From JBQCHF01 sp051953655 (GTDB taxonomy: Bacteria; Actinomycetota; Actinomycetes; Motilibacterales; Motilibacteraceae), in the NCBI GenBank assembly GCA_051953655.1, contig JBQCIO010000152.1:1-7917 (forward strand): a DNA stretch of 7,917 nucleotides, read 5' to 3'. Shown here one piece after another: positions 1-7,019 of the stretch. How positions within the stretch are numbered: position 1 is the first letter of the stretch; each line of letters opens with the position of its first letter. Position numbers and translations under genes: made by a program. Below the pieces are notes generated by a model that searched no databases, was not told the DNA's origin, and saw only the letters and a program-made list of their open reading frames with translations.

Positions 1-936
1 CACTCCCAGCTGCGGATGCCCGCCGGGCCGATGACGGCGCGGATGGTGGCCGCGGTGAGCAACCCGCACGTGGACGTGCTGGGCCACTGCACCGGCCGGA
101 TGCTGGGCGGCCGGACCAAGCGCCCGGAGTCGGCGTTCCACGCCGACGCGGTGTTCGGGGCGTGCCGGGAGCACGGCGTGGCCGTCGAGATCAATTGCCG
201 CCCGGAGCGGATGGACCCGCCGGACCCGCTGCTGGCCCGGGCCAGCGACGTCGCCGCCGCCGTCCACCGCGCCGCGGCGCCGTTCCGCGTCGGCACCGCG
301 CAGCGCCTCGAGGTCGACGTCACCCTCCGGCACGGGCGGCGGCTGGTCGGCAGCGTCGGCGGCCTGCACGGCTCGACCCTGGTCAGCGTCACGGCCAGCC
401 GGCTCGGCCCGCGGCACCTGCTCACCGCGTGGACGAACCTGCTCGCGCTCGGCGAGGCCGACCCCGACGCCGGCTGGCGCGCCGTCGTCGTCGGGCGCGA
501 CCCCGACGCGCGGGGGCCCGCCGGCCTCGCCGTCTCGCTCGGCCCGGTCGAGCCGGCCGCCGCGCACGCCGCGCTGCTCGACCTGGTCGCCCTGCGCGAC
601 GCCGGGCTGCGCACCCCGCTGCCGCTGCCCCTGCGCACCAGCGCGTCCTTCGCCCGGCGGGCCGACCGCTCCTCCGTCGGCAACGCCCTCACCTGGGCCG
701 GCCGGGACTGGCGCAGCGACCAGGCGGTGGTGCCCGGCGAGAACAAGGACCGCGAGCACGAGCAGGTCTGGGGCGTCGACGCCCCGCTGGCCACGCTGCA
801 GGCCTGGACCCCGCCCGCGGACCTCTTCGCCGGCCCGCTCGCGGGACGGCTCCGTGCGGTGGACGAGTCCGGCATGTTCGGGGCGCTGGCCCGGCTGGTG
901 TGGCGCCCCGTCCTCGCCGCGGAGGGCAGGCCGTGA
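1..936 (+). CDS. recC: Chimeric open frame: PHP-domain fragment fused in frame to the C-terminal domain of RecC (5' partial)
   Basis: The frame is open from the first base (reading HSQLRM...) and ends at a TGA overlapping recB. The first ~75 residues match the later half of actinobacterial PHP/PolX-like phosphoesterases: an HSxLRM stretch, NPHVDVLGHCTGR, then EINCRPERMDPP. The family normally continues into a metal-binding segment of the DTDAHAPGQL type, which is absent. From about ARASDVAAAVHRAA onward the protein is RecC C-terminal domain, with VGSVGGLHG, SRLGPRH, PLPLPLRTSASFA, and the closing FGALARLVWRPVLAAE. RecC is usually about 1,100 residues, and only about 235 remain. In RecBCD, RecC scans for Chi and binds RecB and RecD; this fragment lacks its helicase-like and Chi-reading domains. 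It may be a deletion product, an assembly join, or a degenerate but translated frame that keeps coupling to recB. The identity of both parts is fairly sure; whether the fusion is real is not. Confidence 0.8.
   Translation, partial: HSQLRMPAGPMTARMVAAVSNPHVDVLGHCTGRMLGGRTKRPESAFHADAVFGACREHGVAVEINCRPERMDPPDPLLARASDVAAAVHRAAAPFRVGTAQRLEVDVTLRHGRRLVGSVGGLHGSTLVSVTASRLGPRHLLTAWTNLLALGEADPDAGWRAVVVGRDPDARGPAGLAVSLGPVEPAAAHAALLDLVALRDAGLRTPLPLPLRTSASFARRADRSSVGNALTWAGRDWRSDQAVVPGENKDREHEQVWGVDAPLATLQAWTPPADLFAGPLAGRLRAVDESGMFGALARLVWRPVLAAEGRP
220..245 (+). other. Junction between PHP-derived and RecC-derived coding sequence
   Basis: The family identity of the open frame switches here. Upstream codons read PHP-like (PERMDPPDPLL) and downstream codons read RecC-like (ARASDVAAAVHRAAAP). 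The residues PLL at the switch would suit either parent, because PHP proteins often read DPP..LL at this point and RecC proteins often have LL just before this helix. A short GC-rich microhomology such as ccgctgctg could therefore have guided a deletion or misled an assembler. The position is an estimate from remembered family patterns, not from an alignment. Confidence 0.6.
921..926 (+). promoter_or_regulatory. Ribosome binding site deciding the recB GTG start
   Basis: GGAGGG lies 6 bases upstream of the GTG at 933. The site sits inside the final codons of the RecC fragment. It supports 933 as the recB start, although the same frame stays open far upstream. Confidence 0.7.
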
Positions 937-3900
937 GCGCGCAGCGGAACGACGTCGAGGGGCCCGGCCGCCGCACGGCGGCCGACGTGCCCGAGTTCGG
1001 CGTGCTGGGCGAGCTGCCCCTGGGCACCACGCTGCTCGAGGCCAGCGCCGGCACCGGCAAGACCTGGACCATCGCCGCGCTGGTCACCCGCTACGTCGCC
1101 GAGGGCGTGGCCGAGCTCGACCGGCTGCTCGTGGTCACCTTCGGCCGGGCCGCCACCAGCGAGCTGCGCAGCCGCGTCCGCGAGCGGCTGCGCGAGGTCG
1201 CCGACGCCCTCGAGGCGCACGGCAGCGGGCACCTCGACGCCACCGCGCACCCCGACCCCGTGGTGGCCCACCTCGCCCGGGCCGAGAAAGGTGAGGTGGC
1301 GCAACGGGTTCGTCGGCTGCGCCGCGCCCTGGCCGGCTTCGACGCCGCCACCGTCACCACCACCCACGGCTTCTGCGAGCAGGTGCTGCGTTCCCTGGGC
1401 ACCGCCGCCGACCTCGACCCCGGCACGCTGCTGGAGGAGGACCTGCGCGACCTGGTGCGCGAGGTGGCCGACGACCTGCTGCTGCGCTGGCACATGTCCG
1501 GGCAGCCGTCCTTCGCCGACCCCGCCCAGGCGCGCGCCCTCGCCGCCGCCGTGGCCGACACGCCCGACTCGCTGCTCCTGCCCCTGCCCGACCCGCCACG
1601 CGAGCCCCGGCGCGATGCGCAGGACGGGCCGCAGGCCCACGACGTCGAGCCGGGCCTGCGCGCCCGCTACGCCGCCGCCGTCCGCGCCGAGCTCGACAAG
1701 CGCAAGCGGGCGCTGCGGCTGATGGGCTACGACGACCTGCTGCTGCGGGTGCGCGACGCCCTGGTCGACCCGGTCGCCGGGCCGACCGCGCAGCAGCGGC
1801 TGCGCGACCGCTACGCCGTCGTCCTCGTGGACGAGTTCCAGGACACCGACCCGGTGCAGTGGGACGTGCTGCGCGAGGCGTTCCACGGCCACCGGCCGCT
1901 CGTGCTCATCGGCGACCCCAAGCAGTCCATCTACGCCTTCCGCGGCGCCGACGTCCACGCCTACCTCGACGCCGCCCACGCGGCCACGCTGCACCGCACC
2001 CTGGGCACGAGCTTCCGCGGCGACCCGCACCTGGTCACCGGGCTGGCCGCGCTGCTGCGCGGCGCGGCCCTGGGCGACCGCGACATCGTGGTGCGCCCGG
2101 TGGCGGCCGGCCGCGCCGAGGCCGCCCTGGTCGGGCCCGACGGCTCCCCCGACCCCACTCCGGTCCGGGTGCGCCACCTGCCCCGCGGGCTCGTCCCGGA
2201 CCGGCACCTGACCCAGAAGAAGGACGTGGTCGCGGCCTGGGGCGACGCGCGGGTGGCCGCCGACGTCGCCGACCAGGTGGCCGGCGCGCTGCAGGAGGGG
2301 CTGCGCGTCCGGGACGGCGAGCACCCGGCCGGCCGCCCGTTCCGGCCCGGCGACGTCGCGGTGCTGGTGCGAAACCGCCGCCAGGCCGCACTGGTGGGCG
2401 ACGCGCTGCGGGCCCGCGGCATCGCGTGCGTGTCCACCCGCAGCAGCGACGTGTTCGACACCGAGGCGGCGCACGCCTGGCTGGTGCTGCTGCAGGCGCT
2501 CGAGCTGCCGCACCAGGTGCGTCGCGTCCGCCGGCTCGCACTGTCGCCGTGGGTGGGCTGGGACGCGCAGCGGCTGGTGGGCGAGGGCGACACCGGCGTC
2601 GACCGGCTCGCCGAGCGCCTGCGCGGCTGGGTCGAGGCGTTCGAGGAGCGCGGCGTCGGCGCGCTGCTGCCGGCGGTCGCCGCGAGCGAGGACCTGTGGG
2701 GGCGGGTGCTCGCCCGCACCGACGGCGAGCGGCTGGCCACCGACCTGCGGCACGTCGCCGAGGCCCTGCACGCACAGGCCCGGGAGGCCCGGCTCGGCAT
2801 CAGCGGCCTGGTGGGCTGGCTGCAGGAGCGGGTGGCCGAGGCCGGCGGCGAGGACCAGGAACGCGCGCGCCGGCTGGAGACCGACGCCTCGGCGGTGCAG
2901 GTGCTCACCGTGCACGCGAGCAAGGGCCTCGAGTTCGCCATGGTGTGCGTGCCGTTCGCCTGGAAGGCGCCGCAGGGCAAGGCGCCGGCGCACCCCCGGC
3001 TGCACGTGCCGGACCCGGACGGCCGGACCCGCCGGGCGCTGTTCGTCGGCGGGCCGAAGGCCGGCAAGGCGTCCCGCGACGCCGGCGCCGAGCACCTGCG
3101 CGAGGAGGCGGCCGAGGAGCTGCGGCTCCTCTACGTCGCGGCCACCCGCGCCATCGGTCGGCTCGTCGTGTGGTGGCTGCCCGGTCACGACGGCGGACGG
3201 GCCCCGCTCACCCGGCTGCTCTACGCCGCCGACCCCGGCGACCTTCCGGCGTCGGTGCCGAGCCCGACCGACGCCGCTGCCGCCGAGGCCCTGGGCGCGC
3301 TCGCCCGCGCCGGCGGGCTGGCGGTGCAGCAGGTGCCGGTGGCGGCGCTTCCTCAGCTCGCCGCGCCGAGCGGACCGGCGGGTGGGGCCGGCGGCACCGA
3401 CGAGGTGCGCGAGCGCGCCTTCGACCGCGGCCTCGACCTGTCCTGGCGGCGGACCTCCTACTCGGGCCTCACCCGGGCCCTGCACGAGCAGACCGGCGGC
3501 GGGGTCGGGTCCGAGCCGGAGTCGCCCGGGCGCGGTGACGAGACCGACGCCGACGACGCGGCCGTGCTGCTCCCCGGGCCGGAGGCTGCCGGCCTGCTCG
3601 AGGTGGCGAGCCCGATGGCGGACCTGCCGTCGGGGGCCGCGTTCGGCGTCGTCGTGCACTCCGTCCTCGAGACCGCGGACCTGGCCGCCCACCCGGACGG
3701 CCCGCGCGCCGCGCTGGCCGAGGCGGCGGCCGTCGTGGGGGTCCGCGGGCTGGCGGACGGCCTGACCCCCGACGTGCTCGCCGCGGCGCTCGAGCCGGCG
3801 GTGCTCACCCCGCTCGGCCCGCTCGCCGACCACCGCCCGTTCGCGTCGTTCGCTTCCTCCGACGTGCTGTCGGAGCTGGAGTTCGAGCTGCCGCTCGCCG

Positions 3901-4433
3901 GCGGTGACGAGCCGACGGGACGGCGGGTGCTGCTCGGGGAGGTCGCCGCGCTGCTGCGCGACCACCTGCCGGCCGACGACCCGGTGCTCCCCTACGCCCC
4001 GGCGCTCGAGGGGCCCGAGCTCGCCCGCCAGCCGCTGCGCGGCTACCTCACCGGCTCCATCGACGCGCTGCTGCGGGTGGCCGCCCCCGGAAGCGGCCGG
4101 CGGTTCGTGGTGGTGGACCACAAGACCAACCGCCTCGCTCCGCCCGGGCAGCCGCTCACCGCGTGGCACTACCGGCCCGAGGCGCTCGACGCCGAGGTGC
4201 GGGCCGCCCACTACCCGCTGCAGGCGATGCTCTACTGCGTCGCCACGCACCGGTTCCTGCGCTGGCGGATTTCCTCCTACGACCCGTCGGAGCACCTGGG
4301 CGGCGTGCTCTACCTGTTCCTGCGGGGCATGTGCGGGCCGGCCACCGGTGCGGCCGCCGGGGTCTGGCAGTGGCGGCCGCCGGCCGCGCTGATCGTCGCC
4401 CTGTCCGACCTGCTCGCCGGGGAGGCGCGGTGA
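933..4433 (+). CDS. recB: RecBCD subunit RecB, UvrD-like (SF1) helicase and nuclease
   Basis: The 1,166-residue protein is full length for RecB (E. coli about 1,180). It is the 3'-5' helicase and the only nuclease of RecBCD, which processes double-strand ends. Helicase motifs appear in order: Walker A EASAGTGKT (~36-44), VTFGRAAT (68-75), TTTHGFCEQVL (142-152), Walker B VDEFQDTDPVQW (299-310), IGDPKQSIYAFRGAD (326-340), TVHASKGLEF (659-668) and LLYVAATRA (732-740). The C-terminal nuclease keeps H909 in GVVVHSVLE, D1044 in GSIDALL, D1062 and K1064 in VVDHKTN, and Q1097/Y1101 in QAMLY, so it should be catalytically competent. The GTG start overlaps the preceding stop by 4 bases (GTGA) and has a good ribosome binding site. 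A GTGA overlap with recD follows, so the genes are probably translationally coupled. What is odd is that its usual partner RecC is only a C-terminal remnant here. Confidence 0.96.
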   Translation: MSAQRNDVEGPGRRTAADVPEFGVLGELPLGTTLLEASAGTGKTWTIAALVTRYVAEGVAELDRLLVVTFGRAATSELRSRVRERLREVADALEAHGSGHLDATAHPDPVVAHLARAEKGEVAQRVRRLRRALAGFDAATVTTTHGFCEQVLRSLGTAADLDPGTLLEEDLRDLVREVADDLLLRWHMSGQPSFADPAQARALAAAVADTPDSLLLPLPDPPREPRRDAQDGPQAHDVEPGLRARYAAAVRAELDKRKRALRLMGYDDLLLRVRDALVDPVAGPTAQQRLRDRYAVVLVDEFQDTDPVQWDVLREAFHGHRPLVLIGDPKQSIYAFRGADVHAYLDAAHAATLHRTLGTSFRGDPHLVTGLAALLRGAALGDRDIVVRPVAAGRAEAALVGPDGSPDPTPVRVRHLPRGLVPDRHLTQKKDVVAAWGDARVAADVADQVAGALQEGLRVRDGEHPAGRPFRPGDVAVLVRNRRQAALVGDALRARGIACVSTRSSDVFDTEAAHAWLVLLQALELPHQVRRVRRLALSPWVGWDAQRLVGEGDTGVDRLAERLRGWVEAFEERGVGALLPAVAASEDLWGRVLARTDGERLATDLRHVAEALHAQAREARLGISGLVGWLQERVAEAGGEDQERARRLETDASAVQVLTVHASKGLEFAMVCVPFAWKAPQGKAPAHPRLHVPDPDGRTRRALFVGGPKAGKASRDAGAEHLREEAAEELRLLYVAATRAIGRLVVWWLPGHDGGRAPLTRLLYAADPGDLPASVPSPTDAAAAEALGALARAGGLAVQQVPVAALPQLAAPSGPAGGAGGTDEVRERAFDRGLDLSWRRTSYSGLTRALHEQTGGGVGSEPESPGRGDETDADDAAVLLPGPEAAGLLEVASPMADLPSGAAFGVVVHSVLETADLAAHPDGPRAALAEAAAVVGVRGLADGLTPDVLAAALEPAVLTPLGPLADHRPFASFASSDVLSELEFELPLAGGDEPTGRRVLLGEVAALLRDHLPADDPVLPYAPALEGPELARQPLRGYLTGSIDALLRVAAPGSGRRFVVVDHKTNRLAPPGQPLTAWHYRPEALDAEVRAAHYPLQAMLYCVATHRFLRWRISSYDPSEHLGGVLYLFLRGMCGPATGAAAGVWQWRPPAALIVALSDLLAGEAR
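4419..4425 (+). promoter_or_regulatory. Ribosome binding site for the recD GTG start
   Basis: A GGGGAGG run lies 4 bases before the GTG at 4430, inside the last codons of recB. It supports the overlapping start over the further-upstream open frame. Confidence 0.6.
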
Positions 4434-6463
4434 CCGCCGTCGACGCCCGGTTGGCCGTCGGCGCCGGCGGGCTGCTGCGCACCTTCAACGAGGCCGGGGT
4501 CCTCACCGCGGCCGACGTCCACCTGGCCGCCCGCCTCGGCCGGCTCGGCGAGGAGACCGACGAGCCGGTGCTGCTGGCGGCCGCCCTCGTGGCGCGCAGC
4601 ACCCGCAACGGTTCCGTGGTGCTCGACGTGCGCGCCGCCGCCACCAGCACGGTGGCCGACGAGCCGTCGGAGGGCGAACCGGTCGACATCACCACTCTGC
4701 CCTGGCCCGAGCCGGAGGCGTGGCTGGCCGCGCTGGCGGCGAGCCCGCTGGTCGGCGACGGCGGACCGCAGGTCCCGCTGGGGGCACAGCCGGGACAGCC
4801 CCTGACTCCGCTGCGCCTGCACGACGGGCTGCTGTGGCTGGACCGGTACTGGCAGCAGGAGGGCCGGGTGGCCGCGGCGCTGCTCGCCCGTGCCGGCGGA
4901 CCGCCGCCCGCGCTCGACCCGGAGAAGGTCCGGGCCGCGCTCGTCCGGCTGTGGCCGGACGAGGACGCCGTGGACCAGCGCGCTGCCACCGCGGCCGCGC
5001 TGCTGCACCCGGTCGCCGTCGTCGGCGGCGGGCCGGGCACCGGCAAGACGACGACCGTCGCCCGCCTGCTCGCCGCGCTCGTCGCCACCGCACCGGAGGG
5101 CCGCGTGCCCCGGTGGGCGCTGGCCGCCCCCACCGGCAAGGCCGCGGCGCGGCTGCAGGAGTCGATCCACGAGGCCGCCGCCACCCAGCTGCGCGGCGGC
5201 GACGGCGGTGTCCTCACCGCCCCCGAGGCCGAGGCGCTGCGGGCCAGCACCGCGACCACGCTGCACCGGCTGCTCCAGATCCCGCGCAACGGCCCGCCGC
5301 GGCGCCATGCCGGCGACCCGCTGCCGCACGACGTCGTCGTGGTGGACGAGGCGTCGATGGTGTCCCTGACGCTCATGACCCGGCTGCTCGACGCCCTGCG
5401 GCCCGACGCGCGGCTGGTGCTGGTCGGCGACCCCGACCAGCTGGCGTCGGTGGAGGCCGGTGCGGTCCTCGCCGACCTGGTCGACCCGGTGCGCGAGCAG
5501 GTCAGCGGATCCGGGCGCGGCGCCGGCCCGGCGAGGACGGCTGCCGCCCTCGAGCAGCTCGCCGCGGTGCTGCCCGATCCCCTGCCGGCAGCCTTGCCTG
5601 GGGCACCGGCGGGCGGGACGCCGGACAGCCCGGGGGCCCGGCTGCGCGACGGCGTCGTGCTGCTGCGCCGGGTCCACCGGTTCGCCGAGAGCGGCGGGGT
5701 CGGCCGGCTCGCCGAGGCCCTGCGGGTCGGTGACCCCGACGCCGCGCTGGCGCTGCTCGAGGACCGCCGGACCCCGGGCCTGACCTGGTTCCCGCTTCCC
5801 GATGACGGCTCGATCACGGCCGCGGCCGTCGAGCACCTGCACGCGCGGACCGCGCAGCTGGCCGAGCAGCTCGTGCACCTGGCCGGCTGGCGCGGCGGCG
5901 AGCTGCTGCCCGCGCCGGCCGACGACGTCCGCGCCGCCCTCGACGCGCTCGGCACGCACCGGCTGCTGTGCGCGCACCGCGCCGGTCCCTACGGAGTGGG
6001 GCCGTGGTCGACCACCATGGCCCGCTGGAGCGTGGAGGCGACAGGCGTCCTCCCCCGCCGCGACGGCCGCTACCCCGGCCAGCCGCTGCTGGTCACCGCC
6101 AACGATCCCGACACCGGGCTCTCCAACGGTGACAGCGGCCTGGTGGTGGTCGGCCCCGAGGGCACCCTGGTGGCGGCCTTCTCCACCGGAGGGCCAGCAC
6201 CGCTCATCCTCCCCCTCGGCCGGCTCGGCGAGGTCCGCCCCCTCTACGCCTCCACGGTGCACCGGGCGCAGGGCAGCCAGCTCGACGAGGTGACGGTGCT
6301 GCTGCCCCCGGCCGACTCACCCCTGGCCACCACGCAGACCCTCTACACCGCCGTCACCCGGGCCCGGTCCCGGGTCACCGTCGTCGGCTCGGCCGAGGCC
6401 GTGCGCCGGTCGGTCCTGCGCCGCGCCGCCCGCGCCACCGGTCTGCGGCTTCGGCTGGCCTGA
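4430..6463 (+). CDS. recD: RecBCD subunit RecD, SF1B 5'-3' helicase
   Basis: The 677-residue protein is somewhat longer than E. coli RecD (about 608). RecD is the 5'-3' motor of RecBCD and controls nuclease behaviour. The N-terminal ~170 residues have the RecD1-type start (FNEAGVLTAADVHLAARLG at 19-37). The motor motifs follow: Walker A GGGPGTGKTTTV (199-210), APTGKAAARL (233-242), TLHRLL (277-282), Walker B VVVVDEASMV (302-311), LVGDPDQLASVEAGAVL (331-347), VHRF (415-418), TVHRAQGSQLDEVTVLLP (609-626) and LYTAVTRARSRVTVVG (638-653). All look intact. There is no long N-terminal helix-hairpin-helix extension, which argues for RecD1 rather than RecD2. Proline/alanine-rich inserts at ~360-402 and ~473-500 explain the extra length. 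GTG start at 4430, overlapping the recB stop by 4 bases and preceded by a ribosome binding site. Confidence 0.95.
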   Translation: MTAVDARLAVGAGGLLRTFNEAGVLTAADVHLAARLGRLGEETDEPVLLAAALVARSTRNGSVVLDVRAAATSTVADEPSEGEPVDITTLPWPEPEAWLAALAASPLVGDGGPQVPLGAQPGQPLTPLRLHDGLLWLDRYWQQEGRVAAALLARAGGPPPALDPEKVRAALVRLWPDEDAVDQRAATAAALLHPVAVVGGGPGTGKTTTVARLLAALVATAPEGRVPRWALAAPTGKAAARLQESIHEAAATQLRGGDGGVLTAPEAEALRASTATTLHRLLQIPRNGPPRRHAGDPLPHDVVVVDEASMVSLTLMTRLLDALRPDARLVLVGDPDQLASVEAGAVLADLVDPVREQVSGSGRGAGPARTAAALEQLAAVLPDPLPAALPGAPAGGTPDSPGARLRDGVVLLRRVHRFAESGGVGRLAEALRVGDPDAALALLEDRRTPGLTWFPLPDDGSITAAAVEHLHARTAQLAEQLVHLAGWRGGELLPAPADDVRAALDALGTHRLLCAHRAGPYGVGPWSTTMARWSVEATGVLPRRDGRYPGQPLLVTANDPDTGLSNGDSGLVVVGPEGTLVAAFSTGGPAPLILPLGRLGEVRPLYASTVHRAQGSQLDEVTVLLPPADSPLATTQTLYTAVTRARSRVTVVGSAEAVRRSVLRRAARATGLRLRLA

Positions 6464-6480
6464 GGCGGGGAGTCCCCTCA
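6461..6480. terminator. Imperfect hairpin spanning the convergent recD and arr stop codons
   Basis: The 20 bases from the recD TGA to the complement of the arr TGA can fold. TGAGG plus GG pair with CCCCTCA, giving 7 pairs with one bulged C at 6466 and a 5-base loop. It sits exactly between two convergent genes, so a bidirectional transcription stop is plausible. There is no clear T-run on either strand, so it is not a classic intrinsic terminator. Confidence 0.35.
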
Positions 6481-6900
6481 GTTGATGATCTCGCCGCCGT
6501 CCTTCGAGAGGAGCACGGACAGCCGCTCCCGCCACAGCTGCAGCTCCTCCGGGGTCAGCCGCCGCCAGTCCGTGATCTCGCCGAGGATCCGCAACGGGGC
6601 GCTGCTGCGGTAGGACCGCGTGGGATTGCCGGGGAACTTCTTGTCCGTCACGTTCGGGTCGTTCTCGAAGGCGCCGGTCGGCTCCACGGCGTAGACCCTC
6701 GGGCGCGGGGAGCCCTCCGCCAGTTCCGCGGCGATCTCGGCGGCGAGCCCTGCGCCGTCGATGCGAGCGGTGAAGTACACGTGGTTCATCACGATCTCGG
6801 GCCGGTAGTTCGACCGGCGGCCGGCCGTGAGGAGCTCACCTACGCCTAGGTCCGCGATCGTGCCGTGGAAGAACGGACCGTCATCGAGCGGTTCGGCCAC
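6478..6900 (-). CDS. arr: NAD(+)-rifampin ADP-ribosyltransferase (Arr family)
   Basis: The 140-residue protein is of normal length for Arr, a small cytoplasmic enzyme that moves ADP-ribose from NAD+ to the C23 hydroxyl of rifampin and so inactivates it. Family signatures are clear: FFHGT (10-14), GxLLTxGxRSNYRPE (~21-35), MNHVYFTA (38-45), VYAVEPTG (69-76), DPNVTDKKFPGNPTRSYRS (81-99) and PLRILGEITDW (102-112). The H-Y-D catalytic set of the M. smegmatis enzyme (H19, Y49, D84) maps to H12, Y42 and probably D81; the H-Y spacing of 30 is identical. The start is GTG at 6900, fixed by an AGGAGGA site 6 bases upstream. It converges on recD and lies downstream of the HNH gene on the same strand, with its own regulatory region. 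Sampled blocks are 65-68% GC against about 83% in recB. Family membership is sure; rifampin resistance in this host is inferred. Confidence 0.95.
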   Translation of the reverse strand: MAEPLDDGPFFHGTIADLGVGELLTAGRRSNYRPEIVMNHVYFTARIDGAGLAAEIAAELAEGSPRPRVYAVEPTGAFENDPNVTDKKFPGNPTRSYRSSAPLRILGEITDWRRLTPEELQLWRERLSVLLSKDGGEIIN

Positions 6901-6906
6901 CTGGAG

Positions 6907-6913
6907 TCCTCCT
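6907..6913 (-). promoter_or_regulatory. Strong ribosome binding site for arr
   Basis: Read on the minus strand this is AGGAGGA, ending 6 bases before the GTG at 6900. It is the best match to the anti-Shine-Dalgarno sequence in the window. It fixes the arr start and excludes a longer N-terminus. Confidence 0.8.
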
Positions 6914-6949
6914 GCCTATGGGTGGACGCGCGAGTGTGCCGCACCGCCT

Positions 6950-6968
6950 AGCCCTTGCCGCAAGCCCC
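6950..6968 (-). promoter_or_regulatory. Rifamycin-associated element (RAE) upstream of arr
   Basis: Read on the minus strand the site is GGGGCTTGCGGCAAGGGCT. The published actinobacterial RAE, as I recall it, is GGGGCTTGCGGCAAGGCCC, so 17 of 19 positions agree and the palindromic core CTTGCGGCAAG is perfect. RAEs are known to lie upstream of rifamycin-inactivating genes (arr, rph, rgt, rox) and of helR, and are linked to induction by rifamycins. Here it sits 49 bases upstream of the arr start codon and points the same way. The match is seen directly; inducibility of this copy is inferred. The 119-base gap at 6901-7019 shows no other clear feature besides the ribosome binding site and a possible weak -10. 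Confidence 0.85.
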
Positions 6969-7019
6969 CACCCGCGACCTATCCTGACCATGGAAGGACA
7001 AGACGGGCCTTCAGAATCT

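Noticed and set aside
162..932. Extension of the recB frame 771 bases upstream to an ATG at 162
   Set aside because: The extension is a P/R/A-rich string with no recognisable domain, lies out of frame under real RecC coding sequence, and is bypassed by the GTG at 933 with its own ribosome binding site.
4163..4429. Extension of the recD frame upstream into recB
   Set aside because: It lies under the conserved RecB nuclease motifs and has arginine/alanine-rich composition. The GTG at 4430 with a nearby GGAGG fits the N-terminus of RecD proteins.
4156..6262. Two very long minus-strand open frames (599 and 650 codons) opposite recB/recD
   Set aside because: They are shadows created by extreme GC at third codon positions. 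Their translations are low-complexity R/A/G/S-rich with no family motif, whereas the plus-strand frame holds a complete set of RecD helicase motifs.
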